Below, one piece after another: positions 47,811 through 57,477 of a stretch of DNA of 64,000 bases. Under the pieces are notes generated by a model, which worked only from the letters and a program-made list of their open reading frames with translations, searched no databases and had not been told where the DNA came from. Location of the stretch: positions 248,001-312,000 of the forward strand of contig NZ_SOCR01000002.1 in NCBI RefSeq assembly GCF_004364335.1. The letters are read 5' to 3'. The position numbers and the translations under genes are program-made. Numbering within the stretch: position 1 is the first letter of the stretch; the number at the start of each line of letters is the position of its first letter. Source of the DNA: Pseudomonas graminis. GTDB taxonomy: Bacteria; Pseudomonadota; Gammaproteobacteria; Pseudomonadales; Pseudomonadaceae.

Positions 47811-48716
47811 ATGACCAAAACAACAAGAGTCACCGACCCTTCCTATGAGCTGATGGATGACCACAACGGGCTGTCGATCATCTACCGCGAGCACGGGTTT
47901 CCCTGTCCGCTGGTGCGCTGGCATTTCCATAAGGAATACGAGCTGCACCTGATCGTGGCCAGTTCCGGCAAGGTCTTCGTCGGCGATTACATCGGCAATT
48001 TCTACCCCGAGACCCTGTTTCTCACCGGTCCCAACCTTCCCCACAACTGGATCAGCCAGATCGAGGAAGACGAGGTCGTGCCCAAGCGTGACATGCTGGT
48101 GAACTTCACCGAAGAGCTGCTCGAAAGCGGCAATCAGGTGTTCGCCGAGCTCAAGACCCTGGCACCGCTGCTCGAACGCGCGCAGTACGGCATCGAATTC
48201 CGCTGCAAGCGCACCATCCGCCAAGCCACGAAACTGATGCAGAAAATCGCCGACACCACAGGCATGACGCGCCTGGGGCATTTCTTCATTCTGTTGGAAG
48301 TGTTGGCGGCCAGTGATGATTTCCAGTTGCTGTCGGGCACCACCGCGTCGCACCTGTCAGATGATCACGCCGTGGAGCGCACCAACAAGGCCGTGGAATA
48401 CATCTTCACCCATTACGCCCGCGAGCTGCCGCTGGAAGAAGTCGCGGACTACCTGGGCATGAAGCCGACCTATTTCTCCCGGGTGTTCAAGCAGGCCACC
48501 GGCCGCTGCTTTGTCGAATTCGTCAACCGCCTGCGCATCAGCAAGTCCTGCGAACTGCTGGCCGATGGCGACCGGCCGGTCACCGACGTCTGCTTCGAGT
48601 CGGGTTTCAATAACATCTCCAACTTCAATCGACGCTTCCAGAAGCTCAAAGGCATGACCCCCTCGCACTACCGACGCCTCGCCGTACAGCGCCTGACCGA
48701 ACAAAACCTGTACTGA
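47811..48716 (+). CDS. mtlR: AraC-family regulator MtlR of the mannitol operon
   Basis: A 301-residue AraC/XylS-type activator. An N-terminal cupin-like sensor domain (LVRWHFHKEYELHLIVASSGKVFVGDYIGNFYPETLFLTGPNLPHNW) is followed by two helix-turn-helix units (ELPLEEVADYLGMKPTYFSRVFKQATG and RPVTDVCFESGFNNISNFNRRFQKLKGMTPSHYRR). Its place just upstream of mtlE on the same strand matches MtlR of P. fluorescens, which activates the mtl operon in response to mannitol, sorbitol or arabitol. The 241-base gap to mtlE should contain its binding sites. Confidence 0.93.
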   Translation: MTKTTRVTDPSYELMDDHNGLSIIYREHGFPCPLVRWHFHKEYELHLIVASSGKVFVGDYIGNFYPETLFLTGPNLPHNWISQIEEDEVVPKRDMLVNFTEELLESGNQVFAELKTLAPLLERAQYGIEFRCKRTIRQATKLMQKIADTTGMTRLGHFFILLEVLAASDDFQLLSGTTASHLSDDHAVERTNKAVEYIFTHYARELPLEEVADYLGMKPTYFSRVFKQATGRCFVEFVNRLRISKSCELLADGDRPVTDVCFESGFNNISNFNRRFQKLKGMTPSHYRRLAVQRLTEQNLY

Positions 48717-48957
48717 TTCGTTGCCCTTTGCCCCCATCAACTACGCTGGAACTGCCCCGCCCCATGCGCTGGCGCAGTTGTGCGGCGCGCCCGTTGGAAA
48801 CCCCAGTGCAAAAAAGTATCAGTTCAAGTGCGCCGCAGGATTTGTCAACCCGCGCGCACAAGGCTGTAATCAACTGACATTCTTCCTGGCCTCCGGAAGA
48901 AACAAAAACAATAACCAAGCTTCTGACGTCCGCCTGGGCGCAGAAGAGGAGTGATAA

Positions 48958-50280
48958 ATGAAGACCTCTGCAAATGTTCTCCTTGCCGGTACCTGTCTGA
49001 CCCTCCTGTCCCTTTGCACCAGCGCCACTGCCGGTGAAGTCACCATCGCCACCGTCAACAACAGCGACATGATCCGCATGCAGCGGCTGTCCAAGACCTT
49101 CGAAGAACAGCACAAGGACATCAAGCTCAAGTGGGTGGTGCTGGAAGAGAACGTGCTGCGTCAGCGCCTGACCACCGACATTGCCACCAAAGGCGGCCAG
49201 TTCGATGTGTTGACCATCGGCATGTACGAAGCCTCACTCTGGGGCGCCAAGGGCTGGCTCAAGGAAATGAACGACCTGCCTGCGTCCTACGCGCTGGATG
49301 ACGTGTTTCCTTCGGTACGCGATGGCTTGTCGGTGGACGGCAAGCTCTTCGCCCTGCCGTTCTATGCAGAAAGCTCGATCACCTACTACCGCAAAGATCT
49401 GTTCAAGGCAGCCGGCCTGACCATGCCGGAGCGCCCGACCTGGACGCAGATTTCCGAGTTCGCCGACAAGCTGACCGACAAGTCCAAGGAACAGTACGGC
49501 ATCTGCCTGCGCGGCAAGGCCGGCTGGGGCGAGAACATGGCGCTGATCACCACCGTCGCCAACTCGTTCGGCGCCCGCTGGTTCGACGAACAGTGGAAGC
49601 CGCAATTCGACCAGCCTGAATGGAAGAACGCGCTGACCTTCTACACCAACGTGATGAAGAAGGACGGCCCGCCCGGCGCCTCCAGCAACGGTTTCAACGA
49701 AAACCTCGCCCTGTTCAACAGCGGGAAGTGCGCGATCTGGGTGGATGCCAGCGTGGCCGGGTCGTTCGTCACCGACAAAGCCCAGAGCAAAGTCGCCGAC
49801 AGCGTAGGCTTCACCTATGCGCCCCATGAAGTCACCGACAAGGGCTCGGCGTGGCTGTACTCGTGGGCACTGGCGATCCCGACCAGCGCGAAGAACGACA
49901 AGGACGCGCGCGCCTTCACCGAATGGGCGACGTCCAAAGAGTACGCCGCGCTGGTGGCCGAGAAAGACGGCGTGTCCAACGTGCCGCCAGGCACCCGCGC
50001 ATCGACCTACACCGATGCCTACAAACAAGCCGCGCCGTTCGCCAACATCACCCTGGAATCCCTCAAGGCGGTGACGCCTAAATCACCGACCCTGAAGCCG
50101 GTGCCTTACGTCGGCATCCAGTTGGTGACCATCCCCGAGTTCCAGTCGATCGGCACCTCCGTCGGCCAACAGTTCTCGGCGGCACTGGTAGGCACGTCCA
50201 CCGTGGATCAGGCCCTGACCAACGCGCAAAGCGTGGCCGAGCGTGAGATGAAGCGCGCGGGTTACCCGAAGAAGGGCTGA
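48958..50280 (+). CDS. mtlE: Polyol ABC transporter, periplasmic binding protein MtlE
   Basis: A 440-residue extracellular solute-binding protein of family 1. A clear signal peptide (MKTSANVLLAGTCLTLLSLC, cleaved near ATAG|EVT) precedes the mature domain, which contains FDVLTIGMYEASLWGAKGWLKEM and ALPFYAESSITYYRKDLF. It binds mannitol, sorbitol or arabitol for uptake. AGAGGAG lies upstream of the ATG at 48958. It is the first gene of mtlEFGKDYZ. Confidence 0.95.
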   Translation: MKTSANVLLAGTCLTLLSLCTSATAGEVTIATVNNSDMIRMQRLSKTFEEQHKDIKLKWVVLEENVLRQRLTTDIATKGGQFDVLTIGMYEASLWGAKGWLKEMNDLPASYALDDVFPSVRDGLSVDGKLFALPFYAESSITYYRKDLFKAAGLTMPERPTWTQISEFADKLTDKSKEQYGICLRGKAGWGENMALITTVANSFGARWFDEQWKPQFDQPEWKNALTFYTNVMKKDGPPGASSNGFNENLALFNSGKCAIWVDASVAGSFVTDKAQSKVADSVGFTYAPHEVTDKGSAWLYSWALAIPTSAKNDKDARAFTEWATSKEYAALVAEKDGVSNVPPGTRASTYTDAYKQAAPFANITLESLKAVTPKSPTLKPVPYVGIQLVTIPEFQSIGTSVGQQFSAALVGTSTVDQALTNAQSVAEREMKRAGYPKKG

Positions 50281-50361
50281 CACCCGTTGCCTGAAGGCGG
50301 CAGGCGCTGATTGCCTGCCGCCCACGTTCACGCTCACGTTTTTGCCCGGTTCGGAGTCGAC

Positions 50362-51294
50362 ATGAACACCTCTACCCTCACCCCGCGCACCGCCGCGGCC
50401 GACGATAAGTCGTCCGCCAAAGGCAGCGTCACCAAGCCCGGCTGGTTTCTGGTCAGCCCCTCGGTGCTGTTGCTGCTGGTCTGGATGATCGTGCCGCTGG
50501 GCATGACCATCTACTTTTCGCTGATCCGCTACAACCTGCTCAACCCCGGCGAAAACGAATTCGTCGGGCTTGAGAACTTCGAATTTTTCGTCACCGACGC
50601 AGGCTTTCTGCCTGGCGCCATGAACACGTTGTTGCTGGTCGGCAGCGTGCTGGCCATCAGCGTCATCCTCGGCGTGCTGATTTCTGCGCTTCTGGAAGCC
50701 AGTGAGTTCTTCGGTCGCGGCATCGTGCGCGTGCTGCTGATCTCGCCGTTCTTCATCATGCCGACGGTCAGCGCGCTGATCTGGAAGAACCTGATTTTCC
50801 ACCCGGTGTCCGGCATCCTCGCCTGGGTCTGGAAACTGTTCGGGGCGCAGCCGGTGGACTGGCTGGCCAATTACCCGATGCTGTCGATCATCATCATTGT
50901 GTCGTGGCAATGGCTGCCCTTCGCGATCCTGATTCTGATGACCGCCATGCAGTCCCTGGATCAGGAGCAGAAGGAAGCGGCGCGTCTGGATGGCGCCGGC
51001 CCGATTGCGATTTTCTGGCACCTGACCCTGCCGCACCTGGCGCGCCCGATTGCCGTGGTGGTGATGATCGAAACGATCTTCCTGCTCTCGGTGTTCGCCG
51101 AAATCTTCACCACCACCAACGGCGGCCCGGGCTTCGCTTCCACCAATCTGGCGTACCTGATCTACAACCAGGCACTGCTGCAATTCGACGTGGGCATGGC
51201 ATCGGCGGGCGGCTTGATTGCCGTCGTGATCGCCAACATTGCCGCGATCATCCTGGTACGGATGATCGGCAAAAACCTCACCGACAAGTCTTGA
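50362..51294 (+). CDS. mtlF: Polyol ABC transporter permease MtlF
   Basis: A 310-residue inner-membrane permease with about six membrane segments. The ABC-coupling EAA loop is SLDQEQKEAARLDGAGPIAIFWHLTLPHLARPI. It forms a heterodimer with MtlG. The ATG at 50362 has GGAG closely upstream, so an earlier in-frame start at 50311 is not used. The gene is 81 bases after mtlE and 10 bases before mtlG. Confidence 0.94.
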   Translation: MNTSTLTPRTAAADDKSSAKGSVTKPGWFLVSPSVLLLLVWMIVPLGMTIYFSLIRYNLLNPGENEFVGLENFEFFVTDAGFLPGAMNTLLLVGSVLAISVILGVLISALLEASEFFGRGIVRVLLISPFFIMPTVSALIWKNLIFHPVSGILAWVWKLFGAQPVDWLANYPMLSIIIIVSWQWLPFAILILMTAMQSLDQEQKEAARLDGAGPIAIFWHLTLPHLARPIAVVVMIETIFLLSVFAEIFTTTNGGPGFASTNLAYLIYNQALLQFDVGMASAGGLIAVVIANIAAIILVRMIGKNLTDKS

Positions 51295-51304
51295 GGGCAA
51301 GGCC

Positions 51305-52138
51305 ATGATGACGCTCAAACAATCCCGTCGCCTGCAAAGTGCCCTGCTCGGCACCTTGTCGTGGCTGATCGCGGCGCTGATTTTCTTCCCGATCTTCTGG
51401 ATGGTCCTGACCAGCTTCAAGACCGAGATCGACGCGTTCGCCACGCCACCGCAGTTCATTTTCACGCCGACCCTGGAAAACTACCTGCACATCCAGGAGC
51501 GCAGTGACTACTTCCACTTCGCCTGGAACTCGATCCTGATCTCTTTCAGCGCAACGATCCTGTGCCTGCTGATCGCGGTGCCGGCGGCCTATTCCATGGC
51601 GTTTTTCGAAACCAAACGGACCAAGGGCACGCTGCTGTGGATGCTCTCGACCAAGATGCTGCCGCCGGTGGGCGTGCTGATGCCGATCTACCTGCTGGCC
51701 AAGACCTTCGGCCTGCTGGATTCGCGCATCGCGCTGATCGTGATCTACACGCTGATCAACCTGCCGATCGTGGTGTGGATGATTTACACCTACTTCAAGG
51801 ACATCCCGGGGGAGATTCTCGAAGCCTCGCGGCTGGACGGCGCCACCACGCGCCAGGAAATCTTTCGGGTGCTGATCCCGATCTGCAAGGGCGGACTGGC
51901 ATCGACGGCGCTGCTGTCGCTGATCCTGTGCTGGAACGAGGCGTTCTGGTCGTTGAATTTGACCTCCTCGAATGCCGCGCCGTTGACTGCGTTGATCGCC
52001 TCGTATTCGAGCCCTGAGGGTTTGTTCTGGGCCAAGTTGTCGGCGGTATCGACCCTGGCCTGCGCGCCGATCCTGATCTTCGGCTGGATCAGCCAGAAAC
52101 AACTGGTTCGCGGCCTGTCATTTGGTGCCGTGAAATAA
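51305..52138 (+). CDS. mtlG: Polyol ABC transporter permease MtlG
   Basis: The 277-residue second permease of the polyol ABC transporter, with six predicted membrane segments and an EAA loop at IPGEILEASRLDGATTRQEIFRVLIPICKGGL. Its N-terminal hydrophobic segment LLGTLSWLIAALIFFPIFWMVLTSFK is typical of MalG-like permeases. Two ATGs (51305, 51308) are possible. A REP-C doublet separates it from mtlK within the operon. Confidence 0.94.
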   Translation: MMTLKQSRRLQSALLGTLSWLIAALIFFPIFWMVLTSFKTEIDAFATPPQFIFTPTLENYLHIQERSDYFHFAWNSILISFSATILCLLIAVPAAYSMAFFETKRTKGTLLWMLSTKMLPPVGVLMPIYLLAKTFGLLDSRIALIVIYTLINLPIVVWMIYTYFKDIPGEILEASRLDGATTRQEIFRVLIPICKGGLASTALLSLILCWNEAFWSLNLTSSNAAPLTALIASYSSPEGLFWAKLSAVSTLACAPILIFGWISQKQLVRGLSFGAVK

Positions 52139-52151
52139 CTAACGCAGCCCT

Positions 52152-52242
52152 CTGTAGGAGCGCGCTTGCCCGCGATTGCGGTGTGTCAGCGCCGAATTTA
52201 TCGCTTGAGCTACCGCGTTCGCGGGCAAGCGCGCTCCTACAG
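52152..52242. repeat. REP-C inverted pair inside the mtl operon
   Basis: TGTAGGAGCGCGCTTGCCCGCG at 52153 and its inverse ending at 52241 form a doublet of a third REP family (core GCGCGCTTGCCCGCG). It sits between mtlG and mtlK and may give different mRNA stability to the permease and downstream parts of the operon. Confidence 0.92.
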
Positions 52243-52303
52243 GTCGGTGTTGAGGCCACCCGAACATCTGGCCCTTCTTGAAGAACAAAAACTGGAGCCC
52301 ATC

Positions 52304-53407
52304 ATGGCTAACCTGACAATCAGAAATCTGCAAAAAGGCTTCGACGGCCACCAGATCATCAAAGGCATCGACCTGGACGTGAAGGACCGTGAATTCGTGG
52401 TCTTCGTCGGTCCGTCGGGCTGCGGCAAATCCACCCTCCTGCGCCTGATCGCCGGCCTGGAAGACGTGACCAGCGGCAGCATCGAACTGGATGGCCGCGA
52501 GATCACCCAAGTCACCCCGGCCAAGCGCGACCTGGCGATGGTGTTCCAGACCTACGCGCTGTACCCGCACATGACCGTCGGCAAAAACCTGTCGTTCGCC
52601 CTGGACCTGGCCGGCACGCCAAAGGACGAGGTCAAGAAAAAGGTCGATGAAGCCGCGCGCATCCTCGAACTCGGCCCGCTGCTGGAACGCAAGCCCAAGC
52701 AACTGTCGGGCGGTCAACGCCAACGGGTAGCGATCGGTCGCGCGATCGTGCGCAACCCTAAAATCTTCCTGTTCGATGAACCCCTGTCCAACCTCGACGC
52801 CGCCCTGCGCGTGCAGACCCGACTGGAACTGTCGCGCCTGCACAAAGAGCTGCAAGCGACGATGATCTACGTCACCCACGACCAGGTCGAAGCCATGACC
52901 CTGGCTGACAAAGTAGTCGTGCTCAACGGTGGCCGCGTCGAACAGGTCGGCTCACCGCTGGAGCTGTACCACCACCCGGCCAACCTGTTCGTCGCGGGCT
53001 TTCTCGGCACGCCGAAAATGGGCTTCCTCAAGGGCATCATCAGCGGCGTCGAAGCCTCGGCCTGTGAAGTCACCCTCGACGCCGGGACGAAAGTACTGCT
53101 GCCCTTCACCAATGCTCAGCAGAGCGTGGGCGACTCGGTGACCCTGGGCATTCGTCCCGAGCACCTGGAGCTGGCCAACGAGGGCGATTGCCAGTTGACC
53201 GTCATCGCCGACGTCAGTGAACGCCTGGGCAGCGACACCTATTGCCACGTGCGCACCACCTCCGGCGAGCCGCTGACCATGCGAATTCGCGGTGACCTGG
53301 CCAGCCAGTACGGCGAGACCCTGAAACTGCACCTGAACAGCGCGCACTGCCACCTGTTCGACGCTCAGGGCCAGGTCATTCGTCGCGCGCTGCAGGCCGC
53401 TGCCTGA
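52304..53407 (+). CDS. mtlK: Polyol ABC transporter ATPase MtlK
   Basis: A 367-residue MalK/UgpC-type ATPase. Walker A is GPSGCGKST (about 36-44), the Q-loop is VFQTYALYPHMTV, the signature is LSGGQRQRVAIGRAI, Walker B is IFLFDEPLSNLD and the H-loop is THDQ. A C-terminal TOBE/regulatory domain has LGIRPEHLE. It powers MtlFG. The ATG at 52304 has GGAG upstream; the longer open frame includes the REP-C repeat and is not real coding sequence. Confidence 0.96.
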   Translation: MANLTIRNLQKGFDGHQIIKGIDLDVKDREFVVFVGPSGCGKSTLLRLIAGLEDVTSGSIELDGREITQVTPAKRDLAMVFQTYALYPHMTVGKNLSFALDLAGTPKDEVKKKVDEAARILELGPLLERKPKQLSGGQRQRVAIGRAIVRNPKIFLFDEPLSNLDAALRVQTRLELSRLHKELQATMIYVTHDQVEAMTLADKVVVLNGGRVEQVGSPLELYHHPANLFVAGFLGTPKMGFLKGIISGVEASACEVTLDAGTKVLLPFTNAQQSVGDSVTLGIRPEHLELANEGDCQLTVIADVSERLGSDTYCHVRTTSGEPLTMRIRGDLASQYGETLKLHLNSAHCHLFDAQGQVIRRALQAAA

Positions 53408-53441
53408 TCCCTCGCACTCCACAGCATTCGGGAACACCGTC

Positions 53442-54959
53442 ATGAAACTGAACAAGCAGAACCTCTCCAACCTGGGCGCCGGGATCGCCATCCCCGCCTA
53501 CTCCCTCGATGAGCGTCGCCAGGGCATCGCCCACATTGGCGTCGGCGGTTTCCACCGTGCCCACCAGGCGTTTTACACCGATGCGCTGATGTCTCTCGGG
53601 GCAAACGAACACAGCGGCGAAGGCCTGGACTGGGCCATCTGCGGTGTCAGCCTGCGCGAGGAAGACCGCGGCAACTTCGACGCGCTGAAGGGCCAGGATT
53701 TCCTCTACACGTTGTTCGAGCTGGGCGACACACCGGACACCGAAACCCGCGTGATCGGCGCCATGAGCCAGATGCTCATGTCCACCGACAGTGACCTGGC
53801 GCTGATCGACAAACTCGCCAGCCCGGACATCCGCATCGTCTCGCTGACCATCACCGAAGGCGGCTATTGCATCGACGACAGCACCGGCGAATTCATGAGC
53901 CATCTGCCGCAGATCCAGTACGACCTCGAACACCCCGCCACACCGAAAACCGTGTTCGGCTATCTGTGCGCCGCCCTGACCCGACGCCGCGCGGAAGGCA
54001 CACCGGCGTTCACCCTGATGTCCTGCGATAACCTGCCGCACAACGGCGCGGTGACACGCAAGGCCCTGCTGGCGTTCGCCCGACTGCGCGACCCGGAACT
54101 GCACGACTGGATCGCTGAAAACGTCAGCTTTCCCAACGCCATGGTCGACCGCATCACGCCGATGACCAGCACCGCCCACCGTCTGCAACTGCACGACCAG
54201 AAAGGCATCGACGACGCCTGGCCCGTGGTCTGTGAACCCTTCGTGCAGTGGGTGCTGGAAGACAAGTTCGTCAACGGCCGTCCGGCCTGGGAAAAGGTCG
54301 GCGTGCAGTTCACCGATGACGTGACTCCGTACGAAGAGATGAAGATCAAGCTGCTCAATGGCAGCCACCTGGCGCTGACCTATCTGGGCGCGCTGAAGGG
54401 TTATCGCTTCGTCCACGAAACCATGAACGACCCGCTGTTCGTCGAGTACATCCGCACCTACATGGACCTGGACGTCACCCCGCAACTGGCGCCGGTGCCG
54501 GGCATCGACCTGACCGAGTACAAACAGACCCTGATCGACCGCTTCTCCAATCAGGCGATTGCCGACCAGTTGGAGCGCGTGTGCTCCGACGGCTCGTCGA
54601 AATTTCCGAAATTCACCGTGCCGACGATTAATCGTCTGATCGTCGACGGAGGCAACATGGACCGCGCCTCGCTGGTGGTCGCGGCCTGGGCGCTGTACCT
54701 GCAGGGCAACCGCACCGGCGACTTCACCGGCGAGAACGGCGTGCCCTACACCGTGGTCGACCCGCGGGCCGACTTCTGCAAGGCGCTGGTGGCCGATGAC
54801 GTGCTGATCACCCAGCGGTTGCTTGAAGTGGAAGAGATCTTCGGCGCGGCGATTCCACAGTCCGCCGAGTTCGTGGCATCGTTCGAGCACAACCTGAACA
54901 GCCTGAAAGAACTGGGCGTCAGCAAAACCCTGGAAAACCTGTTGGCGAAAACCGCCTGA
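53442..54959 (+). CDS. mtlD: Mannitol 2-dehydrogenase MtlD
   Basis: A 505-residue polyol-specific long-chain dehydrogenase that oxidises D-mannitol to D-fructose (and arabitol or sorbitol to ketoses) with NAD. The N-terminal Rossmann domain starts IAHIGVGGFHRAHQAFYTD. The family motif TLMSCDNLPHNG and the catalytic block MKIKLLNGSHLALTYLG (Lys, Asn, His) are intact. The stop is 8 bases before mtlY. It supplies fructose for MtlZ and xylulose for MtlY. Confidence 0.96.
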   Translation: MKLNKQNLSNLGAGIAIPAYSLDERRQGIAHIGVGGFHRAHQAFYTDALMSLGANEHSGEGLDWAICGVSLREEDRGNFDALKGQDFLYTLFELGDTPDTETRVIGAMSQMLMSTDSDLALIDKLASPDIRIVSLTITEGGYCIDDSTGEFMSHLPQIQYDLEHPATPKTVFGYLCAALTRRRAEGTPAFTLMSCDNLPHNGAVTRKALLAFARLRDPELHDWIAENVSFPNAMVDRITPMTSTAHRLQLHDQKGIDDAWPVVCEPFVQWVLEDKFVNGRPAWEKVGVQFTDDVTPYEEMKIKLLNGSHLALTYLGALKGYRFVHETMNDPLFVEYIRTYMDLDVTPQLAPVPGIDLTEYKQTLIDRFSNQAIADQLERVCSDGSSKFPKFTVPTINRLIVDGGNMDRASLVVAAWALYLQGNRTGDFTGENGVPYTVVDPRADFCKALVADDVLITQRLLEVEEIFGAAIPQSAEFVASFEHNLNSLKELGVSKTLENLLAKTA

Positions 54960-54967
54960 GGTGGAAC

Positions 54968-56476
54968 ATGTTTCTCGGCATCGATTGCGGCACCCAAGGC
55001 ACCAAGGCGATTGTTCTGGATGCGGTCAGCGGCAAGGTACTGGGCGAAGGCTCGGGCGCCCATCACATGATCAGTGGCGCCAACGGGCGCCGCGAACAGG
55101 CTGTGCAGGAATGGCTCGATGCGTTCGAGCAGGCGACGGCGGCGGCCTTGCAGCAGGCCGGGGTGTCCGGCGCGGACATCCAGGCCATCGGCGTGTCCGG
55201 GCAGCAACATGGCCTGGTGATGCTGGATGAAGCAGGCCAGCTGCTGCGCCCGGCCAAGCTGTGGTGCGACACCGAGTCTTCGCCCGAGAATGATCGCCTG
55301 CTGGCGTATCTGGGCGGTCAAGCCGGGTCGCTGGAACGTCTCGGCATTGCCATTGCGCCGGGTTACACGGTCTCGAAACTGCTGTGGAGCAAAGAGCAGT
55401 TTCCCGAGCTGTTCGCGCGCATCGACAAGATTCTGCTGCCCCACGATTACCTCAATTACTGGCTGACCGGCCGCAGTTGCAGCGAGTTCGGCGATGCGTC
55501 GGGCACCGGATATTTCAACGTGCGCACCCGCGAGTGGGACCTCGACATTCTTCAGCACATCGACCCCAGTGGCCGGTTGGTCAAGGCGTTGCCGGAGCTG
55601 ATCGAGGCGCATCAGCCGGTTGGCCGGATTCTTCCCGCGATCGCCGAGCGGCTGGGCCTCAACCCGAATGCCCTTGTTTCCAGTGGCGGCGGCGACAACA
55701 TGATGGGCGCCATCGGCACCGGCAATATCGCGCCGGGCTCGATCACCATGAGCCTGGGGTCGTCGGGCACGGTCTACGCCTTTGCCGACGCGGGCAATGT
55801 CAGCGCTCAACCGTCGGTGGCGACTTTCTGTTCTTCATCGGGCGGCTGGCTGCCACTGATTTGCACCATGAACCTGACCAACGCCACCAGCGCCATCCGT
55901 GAGCTGTTCGCGCTGGACATCGGCGCCTTCAACGCGGCAGTCGCGTCCTCACCGATTGGCGCCCATGGCGTGCTCATGCTGCCGTTCCTCAACGGCGAGC
56001 GGGTGCCTGCCCTGCCCCACGCCACCGGCAGCATTCTGGGGCTCGACAGCACCAACCTGACCCAGGCCAACCTGTGCCGCGCGGTGGTCGAGGGCACCAC
56101 CTTCGGCCTGCGTTACGGCCTGGACCTGTTGCGCGACAGCGGCATTAAGAGCGATAACATCCGCCTGATCGGTGGCGGCGCCAAAAGCGCAGTCTGGCGG
56201 CAGATCGTCGCCGACATCATGGACACGCCGGTCATCTGCACCACCGGCACCGAAGCGGCAGCCCTGGGCGCAGCGATCCAGGCGGCGTGGTGTCATGCTC
56301 ACGCCGATGCCGGGGGTGACGGCGGCGGCGGCGGCGGCGGCGGCGAATCGCTGCAAGCACTGACCGAGCGGTGCGTCAGCCTCGACCCGGCCAGCGAAAC
56401 CCGGCCGGTGGCCGAACACGTTGCGGCGTATCAAACTGTCTATCAGCACTATCGCAATCAATTGCAGGGCCTCTGA
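54968..56476 (+). CDS. mtlY: Xylulokinase MtlY with octaglycine insertion
   Basis: A 502-residue FGGY-family kinase that phosphorylates D-xylulose formed from arabitol. Motifs are FLGIDCGTQGTKAIVLD (N-terminal phosphate loop), SGQQHGLVMLDEAG, and the second-domain RLIGGGAKSAVWRQIVADIM. Residues 452-459 are eight consecutive Gly encoded by a pure GGC run (56321-56344), in the loop before the last conserved segment. This tract looks like a slippage product. It does not break the frame. Confidence 0.93.
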   Translation: MFLGIDCGTQGTKAIVLDAVSGKVLGEGSGAHHMISGANGRREQAVQEWLDAFEQATAAALQQAGVSGADIQAIGVSGQQHGLVMLDEAGQLLRPAKLWCDTESSPENDRLLAYLGGQAGSLERLGIAIAPGYTVSKLLWSKEQFPELFARIDKILLPHDYLNYWLTGRSCSEFGDASGTGYFNVRTREWDLDILQHIDPSGRLVKALPELIEAHQPVGRILPAIAERLGLNPNALVSSGGGDNMMGAIGTGNIAPGSITMSLGSSGTVYAFADAGNVSAQPSVATFCSSSGGWLPLICTMNLTNATSAIRELFALDIGAFNAAVASSPIGAHGVLMLPFLNGERVPALPHATGSILGLDSTNLTQANLCRAVVEGTTFGLRYGLDLLRDSGIKSDNIRLIGGGAKSAVWRQIVADIMDTPVICTTGTEAAALGAAIQAAWCHAHADAGGDGGGGGGGGESLQALTERCVSLDPASETRPVAEHVAAYQTVYQHYRNQLQGL

Positions 56477-56508
56477 CGGACAGCCCCGTCGGCCTTTATG
56501 GAGCAACT

Positions 56509-57444
56509 ATGTATCTGGTCTGTGGCGAAGCACTGTTCGACTTTTTCTGTCAGCCGGACAGCGGACAAAGCAACAAAGTGGGGTATCAGGCCATCGCCGG
56601 CGGTTCGCCGTTCAACGTCGCGGTGGGGCTGCGCAGGCTGGGCATCGATGCCGGCTTCTTCGCCGGCATTTCCAGCGATTACCTGGGCAAGCGCCTGTTG
56701 AAGGTGCTGGCGGAAGAAGGCGTGCGCGATGACTTTCTTGTGCACGTCGACGCGCCCACCACCCTGTCGATGGTCGCCGTGGGCCCCGACGGCTCGCCGC
56801 AGTACAGCTTTCGCGGGGAAGGCTGCGCGGACCGGATGCTGGGCCTCGAGCATCTGCCGACGCTGGACGACAGCGTGCGCGGGTTGCATGTGGGGTCGTT
56901 TTCGCTGGTGGTGCAGCCGGTCGCCGATGCGCTGCTGACGCTGGTGCGGCGGGAAAGCGGCAAGCGGTTGATCACGTTCGATCCCAATGTGCGCCTGAAC
57001 CCGGCGCCGAGCATCGATCTGTGGCGCAGTCAGGTGGCGAAGTTTGCCGAGCAGGCGCACATCATCAAGGTCAGTGATGAGGACCTGGAGCTGTTGTATC
57101 CGCAGAAGGACGCGGCGGCGGTTGCCGAGGGTTGGCTGAAGGACAATTGCCAGTGGGTGATCATGACCCGCGGGCGTCAGGGCGCCACAATATTTACGCG
57201 GGCGCTGGGCACGTGGTCGGTGGCGGCGCGCAAGGTGGAGACGGTGGATACCGTGGGTGCCGGGGATACGTTTCAGGCGGCGCTGATTGCGTTTCTGACG
57301 GAGCGGGGCCTGGATGCGCCCTCTGCTTTGGCGGGGGTAGATCGCGAGACGCTGACGAAAATGCTGGAGTTCGCGGTGGCGGCGGCGGCGGTGACCTGTA
57401 CCCGTGAAGGGCCGGATTTGCCCTATCGGGCGGAAGTGGTCTAG
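56509..57444 (+). CDS. mtlZ: Fructokinase MtlZ (PfkB family)
   Basis: A 311-residue PfkB-type sugar kinase. Signatures are the N-terminal substrate motif AGGSPFNVAVGLRRLG and the C-terminal DTVGAGDTFQAALIAFL with the catalytic Asp. It phosphorylates fructose made by MtlD and so completes mannitol entry into central metabolism. GGAG precedes the ATG at 56509. It is the last gene of mtlEFGKDYZ. No intrinsic terminator is visible; a repeat element follows 34 bases later. Confidence 0.93.
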   Translation: MYLVCGEALFDFFCQPDSGQSNKVGYQAIAGGSPFNVAVGLRRLGIDAGFFAGISSDYLGKRLLKVLAEEGVRDDFLVHVDAPTTLSMVAVGPDGSPQYSFRGEGCADRMLGLEHLPTLDDSVRGLHVGSFSLVVQPVADALLTLVRRESGKRLITFDPNVRLNPAPSIDLWRSQVAKFAEQAHIIKVSDEDLELLYPQKDAAAVAEGWLKDNCQWVIMTRGRQGATIFTRALGTWSVAARKVETVDTVGAGDTFQAALIAFLTERGLDAPSALAGVDRETLTKMLEFAVAAAAVTCTREGPDLPYRAEVV

Positions 57445-57477
57445 CGCCCAGCACTCTTAAAAGCAAAATCAAGATCA

